This document shows, piece by piece, positions 42,915-55,235 of a stretch of 64,000 nt of DNA (position 1 is the first letter of the stretch; every line of letters begins with the position of its first letter). The stretch lies in the NCBI GenBank assembly GCA_025642075.2, contig JAODUO010001205.1, forward strand, positions 62,001 through 126,000. The letters are read 5' to 3'. This DNA is from Ridgeia piscesae. Lineage: Eukaryota > Annelida > Polychaeta > Sabellida > Siboglinidae. The position numbers and the translations under genes were made by a program. Below the pieces are notes generated by a model, which worked only from the letters and a program-made list of their open reading frames with translations, was not told the origin of the DNA and made no database searches.

Positions 42915-45723
42915 TGTTTATGTTTACAAAGTCACTTACATGTAGTAACGATGCACCAGTTTATTGTGTTTATGTTTACACAGCCACCGACATGTAGTAA
43001 CGATGCACCAGTTTATTGTGTTTATGTTTACACAGCCACTTACATGTAGTAACAATGCACCAGTTTATTGTGTTTATGTTTACACAACCACTTACATGTA
43101 GTAACAATGCACCAGTTTATTGTGTTTATGTTTACACAGCCACTTACATGTAGTAACAATGCACCAGTTTATTGTGTTTATGTTTACACAGCCACTGACA
43201 TGTAGTAACAATGCACTAGTTTATTGTGTTTATGTTTACACAGCCACTTACATGTAGTAACGATGCACCAGTTTATTGTGTTTATGTTTACACAGCCACT
43301 TACATGTAGTAACAATGCACCAGTTTATTGTGTTTATGTTTACACAACCACTTACATGTAGTAACAATGCACCAGTTTATTGTGTTTATGTTTACACAGC
43401 CACTTACATGTAGTAACAATGCACCAGTTTATTGTGTTTATGTTTACACAGCCACTTACATGTAGTAACAATGCACCAGTTTATTTTGTTTATGTTTACA
43501 CAGCCACTTACATGTAGTAACAATGCACCAGTTTATTGTGTTTATGTTTACACAGCCACTTACATGTAGTAACAATGCACCAGTTTATTGTGTTTATGTT
43601 TACACAACCACTTACATGTAGTAACAATGCACCAGTTTATTTTGTTTATGTTTACACAGCCACTTACATGTAGTAACAATGCACCAGTTTATTGTGTTTA
43701 TGTTTACACAGCCACTTACATGTAGTAACAATGCACCAGTTTATTTTGTTTATGTTTACACAGCCACTTACATGTAGTAACAATGCACCAGTTTATTGTG
43801 TTTATGTTTACACAGCCACTTACATGTAGTAACAATGCACCAGTTTATTGTGTTTATGTTTACACAACCACTTACATGTAGTAACAATGCACCAGTTTAT
43901 TGTGTTTATGTTTACACAGCCACTTACATGTAGTAACAATGCACCAGTTTATTGTGTTTATGTTTACACAACCACTTACATGTAGTAACAATGCACCAGT
44001 TTATTGTGTTTATGTTTACACAGCCACTTACATGTAGTAACAATGCACCAGTTTATTGTGTTTATGTTTACACAGCCACTTACATGTAGTAACAATGCAC
44101 CAGTTTATTGTGTTTATGTTTACACAGCCACTTACATGTAGTAACAATGCACCAGTTTATTTTGTTTATGTTTACACAGCCACTTACATGTAGTAACAAT
44201 GCACCAGTTTATTGTGTTTATGTTTACACAACCACTTACATGTAGTAACAATGCACCAGTTTATTGTGTTTATGTTTACACAGCCACTTACATGTAGTAA
44301 CAATGCACCAGTTTATTGTGTTTATGTTTACACAACCACTTACATGTAGTAACAATGCACCAGTTTATTGTGTTTATGTTTACACAACCACTTACATGTA
44401 GTAACAATGCACCAGTTTATTGTGTTTATGTTTACACAGCCACTTACATGTAGTAACAATGCACCAGTTTATTGTGTTTATGTTTACACAGCCACTTACA
44501 TGTAGTAACAATGCACCAGTTTATTGTGTTTATGTTTACACAGCCACTTACATGTAGTAACAATGCACTAGTTTATTGTGTTTATGTTTACACAGCCACT
44601 TACATGTAGTAACAATGCACCAGTTTATTGTGTTTATGTTTACACAGCCACTGACATGTAGTAACAATGCACCAGTTTATTGTGTTTATGTTTACACAGC
44701 CACTTACATGTAGTAACAATGCACCAGTTTATTGTGTTTATGTTTACACAGCCACTTACATGTAGTAACAATGCACTAGTTTATTGTGTTTATGTTTACA
44801 CAGCCACTTACATGTAGTAACAATGCACCAGTTTATTGTGTTTATGTTTACACAGCCACTTACATGTAGTAACAATGCACCAGTTTATTGTGTTTATGTT
44901 TACACAGCCACTTACATATAGTAACAATGCACTAGTTTATTGTATTTATGTTTACACAGCCACTTACATGTAGTAACAATGCACCAGTTTATTGTGTTTA
45001 TGTTTACACAGCCACTGACATGTAGTAACAATGCACCAGTTTATTGTGTTTATGTTTACACAGCCACTTACATGTAGTAACAATGCACCAGTTTATTGTG
45101 TTTATGTTTACACAGCCACTTACATGTAGTAACAATGCACTAGTTTATTGTGTTTATGTTTACACAGCCACTGACATGTAGTAACAATGCACCAGTTTAT
45201 TGTGTTTATGTTTACACAGCCACTTACATGTAGTAACAATGCACCAGTTTATTGTGTTTATGTTTACACAGCCACTTACATGTAGTAACAATGCACTAGT
45301 TTATTGTGTTTATGTTTACACAGCCACTTACATGTAGTAACAATGCACCAGTTTATTGTGTTTATGTTTACACAGCCACTGACATGTAGTAACAATGCAC
45401 CAGTTTATTGTGTTTATGTTTACACAGCCACTTACATGTAGTAACAATGCACCAGTTTATTTTGTTTATGTTTACACAGCCACTTACATGTAGTAACAAT
45501 GCACCAGTTTATTGTGTTTATGTTTACACAGCCACTGACATGTAGTAACAATGCACCAGTTTATTGTGTTTATGTTTACACAGCCACTTACATGTAGTAA
45601 CAATGCACCAGTTTATTTGTTTATGTTTACACAGCCACTGACATGTAGTAACAATGCACCAGTTTATTGTGTTTATGTTTACACAGCCACTAACGTGTAG
45701 TAACAATGCACCAGTTCATTGTG
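42915..45723. repeat. 52-bp minisatellite, about 54 copies
   Basis: Unit built on 'tttacacagccacttacatg', 'tagtaacaatgcaccagttt' and 'attgtgtttatg'. Scattered single-base variants (gccactgacatg, caccac/caaccac, gcactag, ttattttg) form a patchwork of subtypes. It lies between the convergent BORA and NCKAP5-like genes. Confidence 0.97.
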
Positions 45724-48496
45724 AGTTAGTAAGTCACACAAACAAGTAATTACAAAACGATGGCCATTTATTTCTACGTATCTTCACCTGAACAAATACG
45801 TACAAAGGCTTACAGAGTCTGTTGCTTGGGACACTCTCTGTTTCATTTTGATAACTCGCTGCACATGGAAATAGTGGCAGCCCATCTTTTAATATCTTTT
45901 TAATTCAATACAGAAAATATATCAGCCATCTCATGTCTGAACAAGTTATGTTCGGGCTAAGATAACACCAACCATGAACAATAACAAATACATTATATAT
46001 GTAGCATAAACGTATAATTTCAATATTCTGATTGTCGTATGCTCAGCAGCACACATTGATTCTACCTGATAACGCCAGCATCCATTTGCAATGATGTTAA
46101 GAAAAATAGATCCTTCAGATGTCATGTTTCTCATCCAGGGGGTAGACAATTCTTACATAATTGCAAATGGCTAACACGTGGCACTTTATGCAGGTAATAT
46201 GCAGTGCAGGTTAACAGACTTGTTTTGTGAACATTAAACCAGACACAATGTGAATACAACAGATGCCAATAGCGGGTATATAAGTTATTAATGTAATACA
46301 GTTTTGAATTTGTGAATCAATTCAAAAATGTGTGACATTATTAACCTGATTTGGAAACAAGTTGTTAAATGGCTGTATAACACACAACATAAAGCTGTAT
46401 GTTTGTAAGTATCCACAGAAAGCAGTACAAGTCGTACGCATAACTGAGAAAAACATCTATGAAACCTAGTCAATACAAAACAAAAAGACAACTTGTAAAC
46501 CAATGCTCAAATATAGCAAGCATTGTACATAAAACATTGAGACAGTTAAAGAGTTTCACAACCAACATCACAGGAAACACAAAATGTTATCAGTTAATAT
46601 ACGTAAGCACAGCAGTTCTACATAAAATAATTCTTCCTACAAAAATAGTAAAATTACAGTCATCAGCCACACATGGATTTCTTAATTAGAAATAAGTACT
46701 GCACGTGTTAATTTGAGAACACAAGTAGTGAAGTGTGAAGTTTCTAACTCCTGCATCAGGGAAAGGTTTGTCAGAATTAATATAAACTCAATTATTGATG
46801 ATAAAAACAATAATTGTCCCGACATTAATTGTTAAATATTGAGAATACACAGGTTCAAATTATATCTTCCAGTCCAAGCTGTACCTCCCTGAGATTACAG
46901 TGATTCTAATTTCAGTCAATTTAAGGTGTAAATAACATAGCAAGCAGTAAGGGTTTGTAACATGTTCAGCTCTGCTTTGAAGAACACCTGAAAGTGATTT
47001 ACTGCATCAATTGCATTTCATTGCAAAACTGAATCTGCCACTAGTGAACAATTATCAACAATTATCATTTCTAATACACAAATTATAACTGGATGTAAGA
47101 AAGACTGGCAGGTTACCTAACCAGTCAAGTGTCAGATACTGAGTCAAACAATTGTTTTAGAAGACAGATCCAAGCCAGCAATGTCTGGTATGTAAATACA
47201 AATTTCAACACAATCTTCAATGTGAACAATTAGCTTTGTTACGATCAACATGACCATGCATTTGGTTCAAAATTATTTGATGAACAATTAGATTCTGTCC
47301 TTTTTAACATATTTCTGTAAGTACTTATCTGCTGACCACCTCTATCTCTATTCCTACTAACACAGCTTCTCATATGGCACATTTCAAAGCAACATCAACC
47401 GTCTGACAAAATCACACAAACTACAACAACTGAAAACCAGCCATGAAGACTGTAAAACAACACTTTATGAAACTTCAAATGTGAGGATGTTATATTCTCT
47501 CTTCTTTCTGTATTTGCTGTAACCATCATTTGAAATGTTGATTCCTGATCTGTCGCACTTTGTAATGTTTTTAGTGGAACAAACATCACACCAGACAATA
47601 ACCACAACATAACCACATAACAACTTGTTGCATTAAAACTATTCTACAAAAAATATTTATGTACATTGGCAAATAATTCATGTTATTTACAGCATTGTAA
47701 TTACTGATTAATTGAGCTGCTTACTTACATAATCATACACAGCAGCCAAATAAAGTGCTTATATACATGATTCATTGTTACATGCACCACATGATGTATA
47801 TTTAATGTGTAATTTATACAGTTTACACAAAACATATTTTGTAATAATTTCTTTCTTATTTGAAACAACATTCTAGGGTTGTTAAACAAAACAGCATGAA
47901 TATTTTTGTTCCTGATCATCAGTTTACAAAACCTCTTTAGAGTACTGAGTACAGATCACTCACAGACAATTCTATGAAACTCGACACTACTGCTATCCCA
48001 AATTCAATTAAACAATCTTCAAATAGAGATGTGCTTTTCTTGTGTTTGTATGAACGATTTAGTAAAATGTCATCATATACCATTACTTGGGAACGGTTTT
48101 TCAAACATCAAGTGACATCAAAATTGCAATCATAATGAATATGACATCTGAACATCTTAAAAACTCGCATAGAATAATTCTATTTCACATGCACGCCTTG
48201 CCTTGCTTGTGTTGTCAAAACAGTCTCCACGTAGGTGTCGTGACATTGAGATACACATTCTGTGTCTTCCGTGACGTCATCAAAGTAACTATGGACTCTG
48301 TAAGAGAAGCAGAAAGGACAGTGAAGACAGAGTTTGAATCACCAGAAGTTACTAGTCCCTTCCATTCTCACAGTGGGTGCAACACTTGCTGTGTAACGAC
48401 CTCTGGCCTTCCACATCAACTACCATAGGCGATTTCACTTAGAATTCTAAATGACATGCCAACTACAGCCCAATGTTGTTATCAAAAGGTGCGTTC
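45724..48496 (-). other. Unique DNA, possibly 3' UTR of the NCKAP5-like gene
   Basis: AT-rich, repeat-free, with no convincing exon. A minus-strand AATAAA at 45772-45767 just beside the 52-bp array could end a long 3' UTR of the minus-strand gene. This is inference from position only. Confidence 0.3.
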
Positions 48497-48609
48497 TTAA
48501 ATTCTGACATAACGCAGTATCCAGTCCTCAGGATTGATCAGGTGCTCTACACTTCAGTCCCCGGCAGACCTGTTCAATCAAACACCGTTTGATGTCTTTA
48601 GGAGCCATG
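48497..48609 (-). CDS. Candidate C-terminal exon, minus strand, with a frame switch
   Basis: After a good acceptor (ttaattgcag, minus) one frame reads MAPKDIKRCLIEQVCRGLKC before stopping at 48528. A second frame, one base on, then reads SVEHLINPEDWILRYVRI to a TAA at 48497-48499. Each half looks protein-like and together they would form one continuous helical segment, suggesting a one-base indel. The phase does not match the candidate exon 48822-48938 as drawn. It may be the true C-terminus of the NCKAP5-like protein, or unrelated. Confidence 0.3.
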
Positions 48610-48821
48610 CTGCAATTAATGCGTGAAGACTATTCGTAAACAAATATGATATGTTATAACGTATTGGACTGGTGGGTCCAACATGTCACAGTACTACTTG
48701 TTGCACATCTGCCAGGCAGAGGTAGTAGTGCACAAGGATGTGTGCATAAATTAAATGGCTTCGTGTCACAGCGAACCGTTCTACTGGTTACTCTACAATG
48801 ATGGTAGATGGAGCTACTTAC

Positions 48822-48938
48822 AACTGTGGTAGAAAGTAATGAGGGGTGGCTTTTCTGTGTCTCCATAATGACCGTATTACTGGTTGCAGTTGACCTCTGA
48901 CCCCCAATGGGAAGCTTGGACTGTGAAGTGACCACACC
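48822..48938 (-). CDS. NCKAP5: Candidate downstream exon of the NCKAP5-like gene
   Basis: 117 nt between the acceptor ttcttcacctgtag and the strong donor GTAAGT (minus), phase 0-0. It encodes GVVTSQSKLPIGG, QRSTATSNTVIMETQ and KSHPSLLSTTV. It matches the phase-0 end of exon 54510-55235, from which it is separated by the 29-bp array. The composition (Ser/Thr/Gln) fits the protein, but no homology is recognised. Confidence 0.4.
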
Positions 48939-49017
48939 CTACAGGTGAAGAAATAGGGTAGATAAGAATATTAAAACTACCATGTAAAGAAAAAGAGACC
49001 ACTGATAGCTTGAATGG

Positions 49018-52000
49018 ACAACATACAAGAGTAGACAGGACTGAAGACAACATACAAGAGTAGACAGGACTGAAGTCAACATACAAGAGTAGGCAGGACT
49101 GAAGACAACATACAAGAGTAGACAGGACTGAAGTCAACATACAAGAGTAGGCAGGACTGAAGACAACATACAAGAGTAGACAGGACTGAAGTCAACATAC
49201 AATAGTAGACAGGACTGAAGTCAACATACAATAGTAGACAGGACTGAAGTCAACATACAAGAGTAGACAGGACTGAAGACAACATACAAGAGTAGACAGG
49301 ACTGAAGACAACATACAAGAGTAGACAGGACTGAAGTCAACATACAAGAGTAGACAGGACTGAAGTCAACATACAATAGTAGACAGGACTGAAGTCAACA
49401 TACAAGAGTAGACACGACTGAAGTCAACATACAAGAGTAGACAGGACTGAAGACAACATACAAGAGTAGACAGGACTGAAGTCAACATACAAGAGTAGAC
49501 AGGACTGAAGTCAACATACAATAGTAGACAGGACTGAAGTCAACATACAAGAGTAGACAGGACTGAAGTCAACATACAAGAGTAGACAGGACTGAAGACA
49601 ACATACAAGAGTAGACAGGACTGAAGTCAACATACAAGAGTAGACAGGACTGAAGTCAACATACAAGAGTAGACAGGACTGAAGTCAACATACAAAAGTA
49701 GACAGGACTGAAGACAACATACAATAGTAGACAGGACTGAAGTCAACATACAAGAGTAGACAGGACTGAAGACAACATACAAGAGTAGGCAGGACTGAAG
49801 ACAACATACAAGAGTAGACAGGACTGAAGACAACATACAATAGTAGACAGGACTGAAGACAACATACAAAAGTAGACAGGACTGAAGACAACATACAATA
49901 GTAGACAGGACTGAAGACAACATACAATAGTAGACAGGACTGAAGACAACATACAAGAGTAGACAGGACTGAAGTCAACATACAATAGTAGACAGGACTG
50001 AAGTCAACATACAAGAGTAGACAGGACTGAAGACAACATACAAGAGTAGGCAGGACTGAAGACAACATACAATAGTAGACAGGACTGAAGTCAACATACA
50101 AGAGTAGACAGGACTGAAGTCAACATACAAGAGTAGACAGGACTGAAGACAACATACAAGAGTAGACAGGACTGAAGTCAACATACAAGAGTAGACAGGA
50201 CTGAAGACAACATACAAGAGTAGACAGGACTGAAGACAACATACAATAGTAGACAGGACTGAAGTCAACATACAAGAGTAGACAGGACTGAAGACAACAT
50301 ACAAGAGTAGACAGGACTGAAGACAACATACAATAGTAGACAGGACTGAAGTCAACATACAATAGTAGACAGGACTGAAGTCAACATACAATAGTAGACA
50401 GGACTGAAGACAACATACAATAGTAGACAGGACTGAAGTCAACATACAAGAGTAGACAGGACTGAAGTCAACATACAAGAGTAGGCAGGACTGAAGACAA
50501 CATACAATAGTAGACAGGACTGAAGTCAACATACAAAAGTAGACAGGACTGAAGACAACATACAATAGTAGACAGGACTGAAGACAACATACAAGAGTAG
50601 ACAGGACTGAAGTCAACATACAAGAGTAGACAGGACTGAAGACAACATACAAGAGTAGACAGGACTGAAGTCAACATACAAGAGTAGACAGGACTGAAGT
50701 CAACATACAAAGTAGACAGGACTGAAGACAACATACAAGAGTAGACAGGACTGAAGACAACATACAAGAGTAGACAGGACTGAAGACAACATACAAGAGT
50801 AGACAGGACTGAAGTCAACATACAAGAGTAGACAGGACTGAAGCAACATACAAAGTAGACAGGACTGAAGACAACATACAAGAGTAGACAGGACTGAAGT
50901 CAACCAAGAGTAGACAGGACTGAAGTCAACATAAAATAGCAGGACTGAAGTCAACATACAATAGAAGGACTGAAGACAACACAAGTAGACAGGACTGAAG
51001 CAACACAAAGTAGACAGGACTGAAGAACATACAAAAACAGGACTAAGCACATACAAAGTAGACAGGACTGAAGTCAACATACAAAAAATGGAAACAAAAA
51101 GGACTGAAGTCAACATACAAAGAGACAGGATGAAGCAACAAAAGGGCAGGCTGAAAACAACAAGAGACAGGACTGAGCAACATACAAAGTAGACAGGACT
51201 GAATCAACATACAAGATAGACAGGACTGAAGACAACATACAAGAGTAGGCAGGACTGAAGACAACATACAAATAGACAGGACTGAAGCAACATACAAAGT
51301 AGACAGGACTGAAGCAACATACAAGAGTAGACAGGACTGAAGCAACATCAATAGTAGACAGGACTGAAGTCAACATACAGAGTAGACAGGACTGAAGACA
51401 ACATACAAGAGTAGGCAGGACTGAAGACAACATACAAAGTAGACAGACTGAAGCAACATACAAGTAGACAGGACTGAAGCAACATACAAAGTAGACAGGA
51501 CTAGACAACATACAGAGTGACAGGCTGAAGTCAACATACAAGTAGACAGGACTGAAGCAACATACAAAGTAGACAGGACGAAGTCAACAACAAGAGTGAC
51601 AGGACTGAAGACAACATACAAAGTAGACAGGACTGAAGCAACATACAAATAGACAGACTGAAGACAACATACAAGAGTAACAGGACTGAAGACAACATCA
51701 AATGACAGGACTGAAGACAACATACAAGTAGACAGGACTGAAGACAACATACAAGAGTAGACAGGACAAGACAACATACAAGAGTAGGGTGAAGACAACA
51801 TACAAGAGTGACAGGACTAAGCAACATACAAGAGTAGGCAGGATGAAGAAAAACAAGTAGCAGGACTGAAACACATACAATAGTGAGGACTGAAGCAACA
51901 ACAAAGTGAAGGACTGAAGCAACATACAAGAGAACAGGACTGAAGACAACATACAAATGACAGGACTGAGCAACATACAAGAGTAGCAGGACTGAAACAA

Positions 52001-53974
52001 CATCAAAGTGACAGGTGAGCAACATACAAAGTAGACAGGACGAAGCAACATACAAGAGTAGAGGACTGAAGCAACATAAAGTAGACAGGACTGAAGCAAC
52101 ATACAAAGTAGACGGACTGAAAAACATACAAGAGTAGGCAGGACTGAAGACCATACAAAGTAGACAGACTAGACAACATCAAATGACAGGCTGAAGACAA
52201 CATAAAAGTAGACAGGACTGAAGACACATACAAAGTAGACAGGACGAAGTCATACAAAGTGACAGGATGAAGACAACATAAAGAGAGCAGGCAAGACAAC
52301 ATACAAAGTAGACAGGATGAAGTCACTACAAGAGTAGACAGGACTGAAGTCAACATACAAGAGTAGACAGGACTGAAGTCAACATACAAGAGTAGACAGG
52401 ACTGAAGTCAACATACAAGAGTAGACAGGACTGAAGACAACATACAAGAGTAGACAGGACTGAAGTCAACATACAAGAGTAGACAGGACTGAAGACAACA
52501 TACAAGAGTAGACAGGACTGAAGACAACATACAAGAGTAGACAGGACTGAAGACAACATACAAGAGTAGACAGGACTGAAGACAACATACAAGAGTAGAC
52601 AGGACTGAAGACAACATACAAGAGTAGACAGGACTGAAGACAACATACAAGAGTAGACAGGACTGAAGACAACATACAAGAGTAGACAGGACTGAAGACA
52701 ACATACAAGAGTAGACAGGACTGAAGTCAACATACAAGAGTAGACAGGACTGAAGTCAACATACAAGAGTAGACAGGACTGAAGTCAACATACAAGAGTA
52801 GACAGGACTGAAGTCAACATACAAGAGTAGACAGGACTGAAGTCAACATACAAGAGTAGACAGGACTGAAGACAACATACAAGAGTAGACAGGACTGAAG
52901 ACAACATACAAGAGTAGACAGGACTGAAGACAACATACAAGAGTAGGCAGGACTGAAGACAACATACAAGAGTAGACAGGACTGAAGACAACATACAAGA
53001 GTAGACAGGACTGAAGTCAACATACAAGAGTAGACAGGACTGAAGACAACATACAAGAGTAGACAGGACTGAAGTCAACATACAAGAGTAGACAGGACTG
53101 AAGACAACATACAAGAGTAGACAGGACTGAAGTCAACATACAAGAGTAGACAGGACTGAAGTCAACATACAAGAGTAGACAGGACTGAAGACAACATACA
53201 AGAGTAGACACGACTGAAGACAACATACAAGAGTAGACAGGACTGAAGACAACATACAAGAGTAGACAGACTGAAGACAACATACAAGAGTAGACACGAC
53301 TGAAGACAACATACAAGAGTAGACACGACTGAAGACAACATACAAGAGTAGACACGACTGAAGACAACATACAAGAGTAGACACGACTGAAGACAACATA
53401 CAAGAGTAGACACGACTGAAGACAACATACAAGAGTAGACAGGACTGAAGACAACATACAAGAGTAGACAGGACTGAAGTCAACATACAAGAGTAGACAC
53501 GACTGAAGACAACATACAAGAGTAGACAGGACTGAAGTCAACATACAAGAGTAGACAGGACTGAAGTCAACATACAAGAGTAGACAGGACTGAAGACAAC
53601 ATACAAGAGTAGACAGGACTGAAGACAACATACAAGAGTAGACAGGACTGAAGTCAACATACAAGAGTAGACAGGACTGAAGTCAACATACAAGAGTAGG
53701 CAGGACTGAAGTCAACATACAAGAGTAGACAGGACTGAAGACAACATACAAGAGTAGACAGGACTGAAGACAACATACAAGAGTAGACAGGACTGAAGAC
53801 AACATACAAGAGTAGACAGGACTGAAGACAACATACAAGAGTAGACAGGACTGAAGACAACATACAAGAGTAGACAGGACTGAAGTCAACATACAAGAGT
53901 AGACAGGACTGAAGACAACATACAAGAGTAGACAGGACTGAAGACAACATATAAGAGTAGACAGGACTGAAGTC
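49018..53974 (-). repeat. 29-bp minisatellite, about 170 copies
   Basis: Unit 'tgaagacaacatacaagagt' plus 'agacaggac', with a/t (gaagac vs gaagtc), g/t (agagt vs atagt) and a/g (agacagg vs aggcagg) variants. The unit is not a multiple of 3 and has no stop on the minus strand, so all three minus frames stay open (VCCLQSCLLLYVVFSPVYSC-type ORFs); these are not genes. Between about 50875 and 52330 almost every unit has deletions. Confidence 0.97.
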
Positions 53975-54062
53975 ATAGGAGCCACATGTTACTGCCCACA
54001 ACCATCCCACGTGGTCAACTATGTCCAACTGCTCACCTCAGGTCAGCCCAGTACAGGGCATG

Positions 54063-54220
54063 ACTGTGTGAGTCAGTGGGTGAGTGAGTGTGTGAGTGGG
54101 TGGGTGGGTGAGTGGGTGGGTGGGGTGGGTGAGTGAGGTGAGTGAGTGAGTGAGTGAGTGAGTGAGTGAGTGAGTGAGTGAGTGAGTGAGTGAGTGAGTG
54201 AGTGAGTGAGTGAGTGAGAC
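54063..54220 (+). repeat. (GTGA)n microsatellite
   Basis: Tetranucleotide gtga, pure at 54135-54217, with gtgggtgg-type interruptions at its left end. Confidence 0.95.
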
Positions 54221-54509
54221 ACTTCATGCAATGATGGACATATCCACACTTTGTTATACTTTGTCAGATGGTTTAAAACAAAATTCAAATGTTGGTGACC
54301 ATGTTGTTCTGGAAGTAGTTCTCTTGTAAGACCCCCGTGCTGTGCTGTGCTGAAAAGGTGCAGTGGAGCAACTGTTGAGAGGGAAATCATCATGTGTGGT
54401 ATGGTCTAGTGGCCACTACACAGGCTACTGATGAACTGACTGAAGGGACAGAGGACCTCACCAGAGTGGGACTACTGTACAGGTGACCACCCACACTGAC
54501 ACAACTTAC

Positions 54510-55235
54510 CTTAGACTGTAGGTCACGAGATATGGCAGTCTCATTAAGCCCGCCCTTGAAGGCAGGGTTCACTGGGGCGACACCCTCGGGTCCTCTTTTT
54601 ATCTTTGCTTCAAGCAGTGTGTTCCCAACCCGTGCTCCTGGAGGGTCCGTCATACCACTGTCAACTTGATCACTAGTGGACACAAGTCTTGAGTTGACCC
54701 CTAACTCTGAGCGGGTGTTGCTGCTACTGTGTGGAATGTTCCGTCTTTGACTCAAGGCCCGGGGTTGGGGATCCATTGTGGAACCTGCCGCACATCTCAG
54801 CTTACAACTCTCTGTCGCAACGCCAGTGTTCAAACTCGTTCCAGAATCACGGTGTCTGACATCACCTTGAGAACAGCTGCAGAGGTCACCTTGAGAATAC
54901 CCAAGGTCTGCGTGAGGTACATGCAGTGTGAGTGCGCTCTGTGAGTGTGTGCTGGAGGGGCGCTGTGAGGACATTGCCTCCTGGTACACTTCCTCAAATG
55001 CCTCCAGACTTCCCTCCCAGGCCATGGTCCTCTCTGTGACCTTTAACCCCCCTATCACCTCAACTTCCCATTGCCTGCCAACTGATCTTGGTCGATCCCA
55101 GCGCCCGTCTGATTCGCTGATATCTGCCAAGAAGTGCATGCTGGGAACAGCCACCTGGTGGTGGTTCCATCTTCGCTCGCAGTCTCTCAGCTGAGTGACA
55201 TCAATGAGCTGCTCTGAGCCAATCGCAGCAGGTCT
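54510..55235 (-). CDS. NCKAP5: NCKAP5-like exon, Ser/Arg-rich segment
   Basis: 242 codons, acceptor cctccatag, donor GTAAGT after DLQSK. It begins RPAAIGSEQLIDVTQLRDCE then RRWNHHQVAVPSMHFLADIS, followed by SLEAFEEVYQEAMSSQ and a Ser/Thr-rich tail with VAPVNPAFKGGLNETAISRD. The open frame, both splice sites and phase all agree. No catalytic or membrane motif is seen. Confidence 0.75.

Noticed and set aside
49018..53974. Cys/Leu-rich minus-strand ORFs up to 225 codons
   Set aside because: All three frames are open only because the 29-bp unit contains no stop.
54027..54060. Possible minus-strand microexon ending at a GTGAGC donor (…LYWADL)
   Set aside because: In the phase needed after the upstream exon (0) it meets a stop, and the acceptor lies in the (CACT)n tract.
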